From Costus lasius (Eukaryota; Streptophyta; Magnoliopsida; Zingiberales; Costaceae): 64,000 bases of DNA. The stretch's first letter is position 1. Every line of letters begins with the position of its first letter. This document shows, one piece after another, positions 1 to 10,480 of the stretch. The stretch is from the NCBI GenBank assembly GCA_027563935.2, contig CM050453.2:83302665-83366664 (forward strand). Direction: 5' to 3'. The notes below the pieces were generated by a model, which was not told where the DNA came from, did no database searches, and saw nothing but the letters and a program-made list of their open reading frames with translations. A program made the position numbers and the translations under genes.

Positions 1-1855
1 TATGCTTCAAGATAATTGAAAACTTATGAATAAAATTATCCTACTGATGATTTAGAATTGGCAGCAATCATCTTTGCATTAAAGATATGGAGGCATTATT
101 TATATAGACAAACATTTAAAATATATACTGATCACAAAAGTTTGAAATATATATTTACTCAAAAGGAATTGAATATAAGGCAAAGGAGATGGATAGAATT
201 GCTAAAGGATTATGATTGTACCATTCATTATCAAGCAGGTAAAGCAAATGTTGTGGCTGATGGACTTAGTTGAAAATCAAGTGGTAAATTGGAAAATTTG
301 ATGGTAAAGCAATGGAACTTATTAGAAGAGTTTTGCAATCTTATCATTGATGTAAAAATTCAAAATCCCAAGATGTTGCTTGCATCATGGAAAGTTCAAT
401 CTGATTTTCATCAACAAATACTAGAGAAGCAATTAGAAGATCCAATGTTATCATCCATTAGAAGCAAAGTTGGTGAAGGTCAAATGCTTGATTTCCAAAT
501 TACTCAAGATGGGATTTTGAAATTTCAAAGTACACTATGTATTCCAAATGATCCAACTATGAAGAATAAGATATTGGAAGAAGCACACAAATCTAAATAT
601 TCCTTATACCCAGGTGGTACCAAAATGTATAGGGACTTGAAATGTAATTACTGGTGGAATGACATGAAGAAAGATATTGCAAATTTAACTTGCCAACTCA
701 TAAAAGTAGAACATCAAAAGCCAGGATGACCATTGCAACCATTAGAGTTACCAGAATGGAAATGGGAAAGTGTTACTATGGATTTTGTTTCAGGCTTCCC
801 AAGAACATCAAAGAAGCATGATGCTATTTGGGTAATTGTTGATAGGTTAACTAAGTCAGCATACTTCTTGCTAATTAATATGACATATTCCCTTGATAAG
901 CTTGTGAAATTGTACATTGATGAGATTGTAAGACTTCATGGAGTTCCAAACGAACTTATATCAGATAGAGATCCTAGATTTCTTTCTAGATTATGGAAAA
1001 GACTACAAGAGGCATTGGGCACTAAACTGAAATTTAGCACCGCTTATCATTCTCAAACTAATGGACAATCTGAAAAAATAATTCAAACACTTGAGGACCT
1101 TTTTAGAGCATATATCATGGATTGGAAGGGTGAATGGGATGGTGACTTGTCCCTCATTGAGTTCACTTATAACAATAGTTTTCACTCAAGCACACAAATG
1201 GCACCTTATGAAGCTTTACATGGGAGAAAATGTAGGACACCACTTTGTTGGGAAGAAGTTAGTGATAGAAAGATATTGACCCCAGATGAAGTGCAAGAAA
1301 CTACAGAAAAGATTCAACTGATAAGAAACAAATTGAAAACTGCTCAAAGTTGCCAAAAAAGTTATGCTGATAATAGAAGAAGGGACATTCAATTCCAAGT
1401 TGGAGACCGTGTATTTCTAAAGATATCTCCTTATAAAGGAGTAATAAGATTTAGTACGAAGGGAAAGTTAAGCCCAAGATTTATTGGTCCTTTCAAGATA
1501 CTTGAAAGAATTGGATTTGTTGCTTATAGGGTTGCACTTCCACCAGCTTTAACCAATGTTCATGATATTTTCCATGTATCTTTATTGAGGAAGTATAATC
1601 CATATCCCTCCCACATTATTGAGAACGAACCCTTGGAAATTGATAAAGATTTGTCTTATGCTGAACAACCCAAAATAAATTGTGGATAAAAAGGATAAGA
1701 TTTTGAGAAATCGTGTTATTCCCTTGGTGAAGGTCATTTGGCAACATCATTCAATAGAAGAGGCAACATGGGAGTTGGAGGAAGAAATGAGAAAGGAGTA
1801 TCCATATCTTTTCCATGAATCAGGTATGAAATTTAGAGGACTAAATTTCTTTTGA
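1..1855 (+). pseudogene. G0 pol remnant: RNase H and integrase
   Basis: One frame covers RNase H (about 1-273, with the tail motif [22 protein letters not shown]), the integrase zinc-binding region (about 570-729) and the integrase core (about 733-1300). The core Asp-Asp-Glu residues are visible in TMDFVSGFP, SDRDPRF and GQSEK. The C-terminal part includes the FHVSLLRKY motif near 1570. In-frame stops lie at 13, 31, 274, 727 and 1687. After the last stop the reading moves by one base (from about 1691) and continues to a TGA at 1853-1855. The zinc-binding region appears to have lost several codons, including one of its two cysteines. The protein would have carried out RNA removal and cDNA integration; this copy cannot. 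Confidence 0.9.
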
Positions 1856-1863
1856 GGGAAGAA
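1853..1863 (+). other. G0 polypurine tract
   Basis: The purine-rich run tgagggaagaa lies directly before the LTR and overlaps the final stop codon of pol. This is the normal place for the plus-strand primer in gypsy elements. Confidence 0.75.
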
Positions 1864-4183
1864 TGCAATATCCATGATTTATCCTTTAACATCATTATGA
1901 AGAGTATTAAGTAATTATAGATAAATACCCATATTAACTCAATAGGAATAATGCATAAAGAAAAAGACTAAAGTGTAAATTCAATCATTTAGGATGCATA
2001 TTGATCACTTAAGTCAGAATTTGAATAAGTGATTTCTCATTATTTTGTAAAGTCAAAACAAATAATAGAGAAAGGATATAATTACTTAAGTAAAATGAAT
2101 AAAGTAAAAAAAAACACCTCATGCTTGTCTTTCAAGCCACCTCAAGCTTGCATGAGGTGAAGATGAACAAGGTGAAGACACCTCATTCTTGGGGATGACT
2201 AATGAGGTAAAAATGAGGGAAACAAAGGGAAAATAGGTTTTTTCACCTGCCATTCACGTTTAGGTTGGGAGAGTAAAGTAGGGTGGTGAATTTGGAGAAG
2301 AAGAAATTGGAGAAAGCAAATCTTTGCATAAGGCAAGTTTCTACCCTATGCCCTAAATTTATTATTTTAAAATATATTTTGATACGAAGTTATATGCAAA
2401 ACCAAAAGACCTAGTTCATGTGCTGATTTGGTTAAATCAAAATGACTTTTTTATGTTTTTATCAAATGAATGTAAGAATTGTAAAGGCATGGTTAAGGTG
2501 ATGTGATTATGCAAATCTGACCTTGTTAGGGTTTTTGGTAGAAAACTTTCTACACACAAATTATTTATAACTCAGAATTATTTCGTACGAAAGAAGACTC
2601 GGAAACCTTTCTAACGAAACCAATATTGCCTATACTTAATCAGTGTTAGGGTATCAATTAGGTAGCAACATTCAGTATATATTTTCTGTAATACCAGACT
2701 GACCTACTCGTGTCTTTTTGCTCATAACTTCCGATTTACAACTCCATTTTGAGTAATTCTTATTTTGCACGAAAGTATATTCACAGATCTTTCCAACGGA
2801 CCATATATTGAATATCTTTCATATGCATAGTACCCTTAAATTGACTGTATTTCCTATATCAATGCCTTCAAATTTTTGGAACTAGGATAATTTGACCTTT
2901 TATTACTTTAACCATGCTATCTTTTTGTGTACTTTGTCAAATGGACTCAAACCATGATTATTGGAAAGTAGACTCAAATATGGTTTCAATGAGTCCTATT
3001 TTGTATGGTTTTATGTTGTATATCCTTATGATTCATATGAATGAATTGAGCTAAACAAATTGATACTGTCTATTCTTAGCCTTGGAACTCTTCTAGTAGA
3101 ATTTGTAGTTATCCTCATGCACATTCCATGCATGAGGAATTGATATTGTTTATATCATGACCTATTTTTGGCCCTTACAACTTTAGTGAGAAAATGATTT
3201 GATACCATTTATGGGAATTGTGTGATGGATGTGGAACTAAGTGTTACATGGAGCAAAGTGCCATATTAGAAATAATGGGGGCCACCTCTTGAGTCCATGG
3301 GAGTCACCTCTAGAGTCCTTCCATTCACATTTTATTGGGTCATGGCGAGCCTTTGCTAGCTTTTGCTTTGTAGGCTTTCCCAAACATGGGTTTGTCTTAC
3401 TTCCAGACATGGAGGACTTTGTTTTGTTTTGTTCTCACTACTCTGTCTATGATACTTTGATATTCATGAGTTAATAATGTTATCACTAGTTCCTTTGTGA
3501 CATTTTGGTACTCATGGGATGAGTACATCTTTTGTGTCCATAATGATTTTGATACTCATAAGTTAGAAATACTAACTTATCATGATTTACTTGGGTTCTT
3601 GATATCATCCTTATGCTCTATGTTTAGGTTGTCATTATGGTATGAGTTTTAAATATCCATTTGATAAATTCCGTATTGATGCTTCTCTTTTGCATATTAT
3701 ATAACTTGTTTAAAATGTAATGAAAAATGTATTTTATTGCATAGGCAAAGTATATCCTGTTGAGTTTTATAGCTCACTCTTTTGGCTTTATATAATACAG
3801 GTTAGCTTTGGTTGCTTTTCCTTGGGGGCAATGAAGGAGGTGTTGAGAGAAAAATTTGCTAATACACTATTGTTTAGTTGATGTAGTAATGTGATGCATA
3901 GCATGATATGCTCATGTATATATATATTTTGTGTATAAAAGATGTTTGAGCAATTTTGGATATAATATCAAATTGTACTTATGACCTAGTTGTGTAAATG
4001 AAGTTTGATGTTTAATCTATCATTGTGGTTGGTTGATGATTAGTGATTTGGTTACATGAATTGTCATTCACCTAGGACTATGTTAATAAAGTTGTTCTCA
4101 AATTTTTTTTAATATGATTTTGGATCTTGGGAATTTCGTGTTAAACAGAAAAGATAATAAATATTATTCCTAAGAGTGTGACA
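1864..4183 (+). repeat. G0 3' LTR
   Basis: The LTR begins TGCAATATCC just after the polypurine tract and ends GAGTGTGACA, giving TG...CA ends and a length of about 2320 bp. The ending GTGACA is common in Tekay-like LTRs. The partner LTR is outside the window, so the boundaries rest on these terminal motifs alone. The small open frames inside (for example 3241-3474) look like chance. Confidence 0.75.
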
Positions 4184-4184
4184 A

Positions 4185-4241
4185 GGTTACCCAACGGGTA
4201 CCCGATTTCTTGACAGGGGTAGGTTACCCAACGGGTACCCG
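4185..4241. repeat. Direct repeat of a 20-bp palindrome-bearing unit
   Basis: The 20-mer GGTTACCCAACGGGTACCCG occurs at 4185-4204 and again at 4222-4241, a 37-bp period. It starts two bases after the G0 LTR end. Each copy contains GGTACC. Confidence 0.8.
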
Positions 4242-5291
4242 GAGGCGAGGGCGGGGGTGGGTATGGGGTTTGGAGTTCGGAGTCGGGGTCGAGTTTGGTA
4301 CCACCCGCCCTCGTCCCGCCCCGATACCATCACTATTTAGAGTTCACTCTCATTGTTCTATTCTAGCTTAAAAGGTGCTTAAATTTTTTAAGCGGATACC
4401 CCCAATCCACCATCCAATCACATTGGGATCTGTTCATGCACAAATCCCAATATGAGTTGACAGTGGGATGGGGTACCTTGCTCAGCGGGTATCCCCTAAG
4501 AGTTTTTTTCGCTTAAGTTTATTTAGTGTTAACATTTGCAAGAGTGTACAAGTCGGTTCTAATAGATTTTCACAACACCTTCATTGATTTAGGTGTTATT
4601 TGGGCGGTATAGCCAAGCAGAAAATAAAAATATATATGTTTTATATTATATTATATTTAAATTAAATAAATTATATCCGAAAAGAACCTTTTCTTCGTGA
4701 GAACAGGACAAAGAATGGAATATTCTTTCAACACTTTCATTGAAGTCTGGACTAGAGGTGGCCAACATGTGGTAGGTGGCCCAACTCAACCAACATCACA
4801 TCTAAGGCACACGAGTTATTCCAAACTCGAGTTAATAAAATTACTCCATCAAATTTTGAATTCTTACTCCTTTAATACAAATATTGTTAAGCTGATCAGA
4901 AATTTTTAATTCAATATTATTTATGCATTAAAAATAATATTACAAATATAAAAACTTATTTAAAAAATATAAATTATAAAAAAATAAAAAAATATAGAGA
5001 AATAAAAAAATTAAAATAAATTAATTTATTAAAATTTTATTTATATATTAAAATCATATATATATATATATATATCAGGCCCGTGTGGTGCTCGGGCTTT
5101 CGTTTCTTTTCTTTTCTCTCCTCGTTACCTTCGCTGTTACTCTTCATCTCTTCCTTCATACTATCCTCTCCCCTGAAGAGCGAAGAGACATGCATGTAGA
5201 GAGAAGACATGGCGTCGACCCAGCTCATTAGCATGTCATGCCTGATCAAAGCCGCGTGCCTGAAGGGATTAGTTCAGTTTAGCCAGGAACA
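4242..5291. other. Intergenic, AT-rich, no gene recognised
   Basis: No coding signal was found. The stretch has a GC-rich start (to about 4330), then AT-rich low-complexity DNA (about 4620-5075) ending in an AT dinucleotide run at 5056-5075, followed by a pyrimidine-rich patch near 5096-5125. Short open frames here lack any recognisable motif. Confidence 0.7.
5056..5075. repeat. (AT)n microsatellite
   Basis: An uninterrupted AT dinucleotide run of 20 bases. Confidence 0.9.
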
Positions 5292-5705
5292 GAACGGATG
5301 TTGCGAGCAGCACCACCCTGCTCGCCGACGAAGAGAAGGGTGGCAATTTTGCCACCTTAATAATTTAAAAAAAAAATAAAAATTATTATAATAATCTATG
5401 TATTTTTATCTATCCGACAGTACTAATATCACTATAAACAAAATCTTCTACGATGAAAAATAAAATCATACAAGATAATATAAAATTTTGCTACAGTAAT
5501 TTTTTTACTATTTTATATTATCTTCTATGATTTTACGTTTCATCGTAGAAGATTTTGTTTATAGTGATATTAGTATCTTTGAATAGATAAAAACACATAG
5601 ATTATTATAATAATTTTTATTATTTTTTTAGAATTATTAGGGTGACAAAATCGTCACCCTTCTTTTCATCAGCAAGCAGGGTAGTGCTGCTCGCAACATT
5701 CGTTC
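5292..5705. mobile_element. Foldback / MITE-like inverted repeat element
   Basis: The two ends are inverted copies over their whole length. The left end reads GAACGGATGTTGCGAGCAGC and the right end is its complement with one change. Pairing continues inward through the GGTGGCAATTTTGCCACC-like block to a centre near 5500. It encodes nothing, as expected of a MITE or foldback element. A heptamer gttcagt is present at 5272-5278 and 5702-5708, but it does not abut the left arm, so a target duplication is unproven. Confidence 0.85.
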
Positions 5706-6124
5706 AGTCATGCCGCTTGTGGCCTGCAGTACGTTGGCCACCTTTAGCATGGGCGGTGACATCTTGCATTTTGGTACATCACTAATTCTTTTTGCAAATA
5801 ACATTTGTAATATAACAATGTTAAAATAACTTAAAATTCATTTTATTTCGAATTATTTCAAGTAGCGAGTAGCATTTGATAAAGCATTTTAATGGTTTCC
5901 GTTCATTTTTGTACTTTCAAAATTATATGTATAAAATGAGGGATCTTTTTGCAATAAAACAATTTTGGCCCACGTGCAAAATATGTAATATGCATATTCG
6001 TATCTATGCACTAATTATTGTTGACAGTGATTAACAAATTAATTGCTTTCAATTTCACACCCAATCCCACAGTGTAGTGTGTTCGCACGACTTTTTCATT
6101 TAGTCCTTCCGGCCTTGTCCGTAG
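5706..6124. other. Intergenic, nothing recognised
   Basis: AT-rich sequence between the two foldback elements. No open frame with a recognisable product and no clear repeat was found. Confidence 0.6.
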
Positions 6125-6943
6125 AAAAAATTTTGGCAGCGGGGTAGTATCTGCAGTTGGGTACCCTCATCTGTCAAACGTGAATCATAAAGCATTTTTA
6201 CCAAATCTCAAAGTTAAGTCAATTTCACGATCTGCAGTTAATGTTTACAATGTTTAAACTCAGATCTAACCCTAGTTAAAGTCAACATTCACGAAAACTA
6301 TGTTGACTTGTACACGAATTGGCGGGATTTCAGGAAACAAGATAGGATTTCACGAAAAATAGGTGGGATTTCACGAAACAGGGCAGGATTTCACGAAAAA
6401 TAGGCTGGATTTCACGAAACAGAGTAGGATTTCACAAAAAATATGCGAGATTTCACGAAATGAGTTTAGTTTTCGTAACAGTTTTTCGTGAAATGAGTTT
6501 AGTTTTTGTGAAATAATAATAATTTTTCATGAAATGAGTTCAGCTTTCGTGAAATAATAACAGTTTTCGTGAAATAAAGTTGAACTCATTTCGTGAAATC
6601 TCATATATTTTTCGTGAAATCTCGTCTATTTTTTTGTGAAATCTCACCCTGTTTCGTGAAATCTTGCCTGTTTTGTGAAATCTCGTCTATTTTTTGTGAA
6701 ATCCTACTTTGTTTTATGAAATCCCGCCAATTCGTGTACGAGTCAATATAATTTTCGTGAATGTTGATTTTAACTAGGATTAGATCTGAGTTTAAATATT
6801 ATAAACATTGACTACAAATCATGAAATTAATTTAATTTTAAGATTTGATAAAAATATTTTATAATTTTTTATACTTTATGATTCACATTTGACCGATAGA
6901 GAATACGCAACTGCATGTAGTACTCCGCTGCCAAATTTTTTTT
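6125..6943. mobile_element. Large foldback element with repeat-bearing arms
   Basis: The left arm starts AAAAAATTTTGGCAGCGG and the right arm ends with its near-complement. The arms stay complementary inward, for example TCAAACGTGAATCATAAAG near 6175 against CTTTATGATTCACATTTGA near 6877. Both arms then enter a tandem array of about 20-bp units, so the centre is also palindromic. At about 819 bp it is twice the length of the 5292-5705 element and shares no end sequence with it. It is non-coding. No clean target duplication was seen. Confidence 0.85.
6327..6730. repeat. Inverted tandem array of ~20-21-bp GATTTCACGAAA units
   Basis: On the left side, units of the form GGATTTCACGAAAMA repeat every 20-21 bp from about 6327. 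From about 6480 the same motif appears in reverse complement (TTTCGTGAAATC). The array occupies the centre of the 6125-6943 foldback. Confidence 0.85.
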
Positions 6944-7441
6944 CTTTTTCTGTCCCTAAGACTAAGTGCAGTGTGGCCCCGAGGAAAAGCAATCAATTGG
7001 AGGCGAAACAGACCCACGTCATTTGTCAGACGGCGAAGCCCGAGAGTTAATAATGCTTGGCCAACCCAATCAGAGAGGACAAGAGCAGCACATGCAACCG
7101 AATTTAAGACGTTCATTTGGAGCCGGTCCTTCCATTATTGTCTCCCACTGTAGCCGCATGCAGATGCCGCACAAATCTATATTATCTTCATTCGATCTAA
7201 TTAGATTCCCTAAATCTAGATCACTTCATCGTTTGACTTCCCACATTCATGGCGAATGCCAGCTCATCACTCGCTCACTCTCCTTATTTAAGAATCCATA
7301 CATTGAATGATCGTGAAAAAATTTCACATTGCGCATAAATTAATTAGCATTCAAAAATCATCACAATTAAATTAATGATGATTAGGAGAATTTGGAGAAT
7401 AGGAAACGAAAACTAGGCAGAGAAGCAGAGAGTAGACTTGG
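6944..7441. other. Region between foldback and KCS stop codon
   Basis: This holds the 3' flank of the minus-strand KCS gene. No other gene is recognisable. The open frames at 6966-7310 have no motif. Confidence 0.6.
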
Positions 7442-8833
7442 CTACTCATTGTTCACCCATCCGTACTTCTCCATGAAAGGATTGGCCAAGCTTTTCGGAG
7501 GGTAGTCATGGATGCAGTCCTCCCACACTCCTGGATCCTCCAAGTCGCGCACCACCTCCCACAGGGAGCTGTTGCACTTGAAGCCGGCGCCGAAGGTGAC
7601 CATCAGCACGCGGTCCCTCTTCCGCAACCTCTTCTTGGCTTCCATGTATGACAGCACGTACCAGAGGCTGCTCGCCGATGTGTTCCCCCAGCGGTGGAGG
7701 GTCATTCTTGCTGGCTCGAGGTCGTAGCTCGACAGCCCCATGCTCATGCCCACCCCATCGATCACGGCTGCGCCCCCAGGGTGGAGGCAGAAGTGGTCGA
7801 TTCCTGACTTGAAGTTAACCCTCGCCGCCGCCGCCGCAGCTGGTTCCACTTTGGCAGAACGGAGTAGCCGCTGCCGCGCCGTGCGGGCCGCGTAGAGCAC
7901 CAGCTCCCGCGCTGGAAGAACTTTGGGCAGCAGCCTCTGTAGGTTCTCCGTGAATGAGCGCACCGCGGCCTTGGGCAGGTCTTTGCCCAGGAAGAACCCC
8001 ACGAGGCCGCCGTCGTCCTCCTTCTGCGCGGCGCAGTGGTGGGCCGCGTCGTTGGCTCCGATGTGGGTGCGCACGAGGCACTTGAGGCTCATCTTCGCCC
8101 GCCGCCTCGCGGCGGGGTCGTTTGTGAGCAGCATTGCGCAGCCGCCGGAGCGAAAGAGGCAGTTGCCCAGCATCATCGACTTGTCGCTGCCGCAGTACCA
8201 GTTGGGCCCGATAGACTCGGAGGTGACGACCACGGCAAGCGTCCGCGCGCGCCGCGCGCGGAAGACGCTCCGGACGAGGTCGACGGAGATGAGGCTGGCG
8301 CTGCAGCCCATACCCGCGAGGTTGAACACCTTCACATCCTCCCGCATGCCGTATCGGCGCACGACGCGGGAGGCAAGGGAGGGCGCAGGGGAGTACATGG
8401 AGACGTTGACCACCAGCACGTCGACGTCTCGCGGGGCAAGGCGCGTGCGGCGGAAGAGCTCGTCGAGGGTGGCGTTCAGACAGGCGTCCATCTCGGCCAG
8501 GCCGTCGTCGTGGGTGGGGCTCTCCTCGCGGCCTTCCACGATGTTTTTGGGTCCGTAGGTTTGCTCGCCGATGCCGGAGTTGACGATGACTTTAAGCAGG
8601 AACTTGTACTCGGGGAAACCGAGCCGCTTGTTCCGCTCCACGATCTTGCCGCTGAAGTCGGTAGAGATCTTTCGGTCGTCGGAGGGCTTGAAGCAGACGT
8701 AGTCAAGAAGGTAGCAGTGGTGGCTGCGCCATCGGAGAAAGACGGCCCAGACAAGAGTAGAGAAGGCGTATAGGAGGAGGAGGGTGGATAACATGGGCAA
8801 CAGCTCCATGAGATGAGAGGGAGAAAACATCAT
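7442..8833 (-). CDS. KCS: 3-ketoacyl-CoA synthase (KCS), KCS12/KCS3-like group
   Basis: This is the condensing enzyme of very-long-chain fatty acid elongation on the ER. It joins malonyl-CoA to a long-chain acyl-CoA, and its products feed cuticular wax, suberin or sphingolipids. The 463-residue frame has a membrane segment at about residues 12-34, then the FAE1/CUT1-type condensing domain and an ACP-synthase-III C-terminal domain. The catalytic triad is visible: Cys177 in [11 protein letters not shown], His351 in HFCLHPGG and Asn384 in RWGNTSAS. The His-Asn spacing equals that of FAE1. The short N-terminus followed by [15 protein letters not shown] resembles the Arabidopsis KCS12/KCS3/KCS19 group (inference). 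The start is the first in-frame ATG (8833); ATGs at 8830 and 8809 are alternatives. An open frame continues upstream to 8878 without an ATG. No introns are seen, as in many KCS genes. A GCC-repeat alanine run lies at about residues 331-337. GC content is far above the flanks, typical of monocot genes. Confidence 0.95.
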   Translation of the reverse strand: MMFSPSHLMELLPMLSTLLLLYAFSTLVWAVFLRWRSHHCYLLDYVCFKPSDDRKISTDFSGKIVERNKRLGFPEYKFLLKVIVNSGIGEQTYGPKNIVEGREESPTHDDGLAEMDACLNATLDELFRRTRLAPRDVDVLVVNVSMYSPAPSLASRVVRRYGMREDVKVFNLAGMGCSASLISVDLVRSVFRARRARTLAVVVTSESIGPNWYCGSDKSMMLGNCLFRSGGCAMLLTNDPAARRRAKMSLKCLVRTHIGANDAAHHCAAQKEDDGGLVGFFLGKDLPKAAVRSFTENLQRLLPKVLPARELVLYAARTARQRLLRSAKVEPAAAAAARVNFKSGIDHFCLHPGGAAVIDGVGMSMGLSSYDLEPARMTLHRWGNTSASSLWYVLSYMEAKKRLRKRDRVLMVTFGAGFKCNSSLWEVVRDLEDPGVWEDCIHDYPPKSLANPFMEKYGWVNNE

Positions 8834-8838
8834 TCTGG

Positions 8839-8859
8839 TTCTTCTTCTTCTTCTTCTTC
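8839..8859. repeat. (CTT)n microsatellite upstream of the KCS start
   Basis: About seven CTT units (GAA on the gene strand) lie 6 bp upstream of the first ATG, in the predicted 5' UTR. Just beyond, the sequence AATGTTCCTTCCCC is duplicated in tandem (about 8863-8886). Confidence 0.85.
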
Positions 8860-8928
8860 CCCAATGTTCCTTCCCCAATGTTCCTTGTGGTTAACTCAAG
8901 GAATCAGCGAAAGCTGCTTCCTCCTCCC

Positions 8929-8943
8929 GCTGCTGCTGCTGCT
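8929..8943. repeat. (GCT)5 microsatellite
   Basis: Five GCT units lie about 100 bp upstream of the KCS start, probably in the 5' UTR or proximal promoter. Confidence 0.8.
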
Positions 8944-10480
8944 GTGCTGCCTTGTTCTTTAATCTGGTCGATGCCCTCCACTGTAGGAAGGAAAAGGACT
9001 CTGAGAAAAGTTGTTCATACTGCGAATGGAGTCTGAATCGGCTTTTAATGCTCTTCATTCACTTGCTACTCCCAAAGAGAAAAATCAGAGCTTGCTCAGT
9101 CGGTCTGTGACTGTGGGGCTTCATGGTCATCATCATCATCGAGCTATATCATGTAGCTAGCTACTTACTGTATGTGCATTCAGTCGAGACTTGCATTGTT
9201 GGAGGGGTTCAACTCAACAGCCAACCACCAGTGTGCACACAGTACCATCTTGATTTAATGCTCACTCCGTAACGTACGTAATGAAGAAACGGAAGAGGAT
9301 AAAATAATACAAGAGAAGGCAGTGAGGCTCCAGTTTGACATGCTTGGAGATAAAAATCAACACAAAATCTCTCCGTAAGCTAAGTTGACTTGGCGCAGTG
9401 TCTGAGCTGACCGCCACACGACATGCAGCTGAGGTGTGAGTGTTTGAATTGTGCACTGGCATAACTTTGACTACAGTGCTTTTCAGCACCTCGCAGGATA
9501 TGCATCTAGAAAGTATGCTTTTGCTGATTTTTTTTTTCCATCGTACACCGCATTGATTCTAGCCAGCTGCTTGAAATCAAGATTTTAATTAGCTGTTTCA
9601 AATGTTAAATACTAAAGGATAAACTACTTGAAGACCAAGCTATTCCATATTCGGAAAAAACAAAGGATAGAATACCAAATGGGTCACTTTCCCAGAGGTT
9701 GCTTGATCTTCAAGTTCGTTAGAGTAAGCCTTCTCATAGATTTTGGTATAACATCATTGTCAGGCAGACGAAAAAATTCTAGAAAAATTGCTGCAAAAAT
9801 TATTGGATGGATCTTGATCAGCAAAGCATGGTGCACATTAGCACAATGCTATCATGCACCGCTTTATTCGTTTTGATCTAAAGAACCTTTGTGTTGTATA
9901 GGTAATCCAACGATTTAGGTTTTGTTCCTTAAAACTTTTACAAAAATAGTTTCTCTATAAATTTTACTCGCCTTTGCAAGATAACGTTCTGTATGTGGAT
10001 ACAAGATTTGTTCCAACCCTCAAACTCCACTCATTAGTCATGTTGGCACCACATAACTTATTCCTCTGTGGGTGGTTATGAAAATAAAAGAAAAGTTCGA
10101 AAAGATTTTTCTCTAGAATCAAACTAAGAAAGTAATTCTATCAAACGCTTAATTGATGGGACCTTGTTTGCATTTGAAGAGGCGGTTTGGCTGTCAACAA
10201 TATTATGGATTACAATTTACAAGGCAAGCTTTATGTTAATGGCAATGGAGGCTACACAAAAATCATGATTAACATAGGAATGAAAGGACTCCCGTGTCTT
10301 CCCATTCAAACCACCGTTGCTCTTTTCCTAGTACTCATGCCCTTACAGTTAGGCCATTGGGCTGGGATTTTGGGCCGCCAATCCACCCAGCCCAACAATC
10401 ATTTATCAACTTGGAACGGATAGCGGATTGGATCGGGCGCCGGCCGAATCCGAATCCGAAAATTTTCCTCAACTAAAAAT
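8944..10480. other. KCS upstream flank, no other gene recognised
   Basis: This AT-rich sequence should hold the KCS promoter, reading leftward. I could not choose a TATA box with confidence. The open frames at 9262-9489, 9628-9876 and 10187-10423 have no motif or codon bias suggestive of genes. Confidence 0.6.

Larger units (their letters stand above)
1..4183 (+). mobile_element. G0: 3' part of a Ty3/gypsy LTR retrotransposon
   Basis: The window opens inside the RNase H domain of a gypsy element and runs through integrase, a polypurine tract and a complete 3' LTR. The domain order RNase H then integrase is diagnostic of Ty3/gypsy rather than copia. The integrase tail (EATWELEEEMRKEYP motif near 1767-1805) is the chromodomain-region pattern usual in Tekay/Del-like chromoviruses. 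The 5' half lies outside the window. The element is dead, with several stops and a frame change in pol. The clade assignment is inference; the element type is secure. Confidence 0.93.

Noticed and set aside
7815..8773. Open frames of 88-245 codons overlapping the KCS gene on either strand
   Set aside because: They are shadows of a GC-rich coding sequence. Only the 7442-8833 minus frame has family motifs and the catalytic triad.
8834..8878. N-terminal extension of KCS with a poly-Arg run
   Set aside because: This part of the frame contains no ATG and begins at TTG. It is better read as 5' UTR containing a microsatellite.
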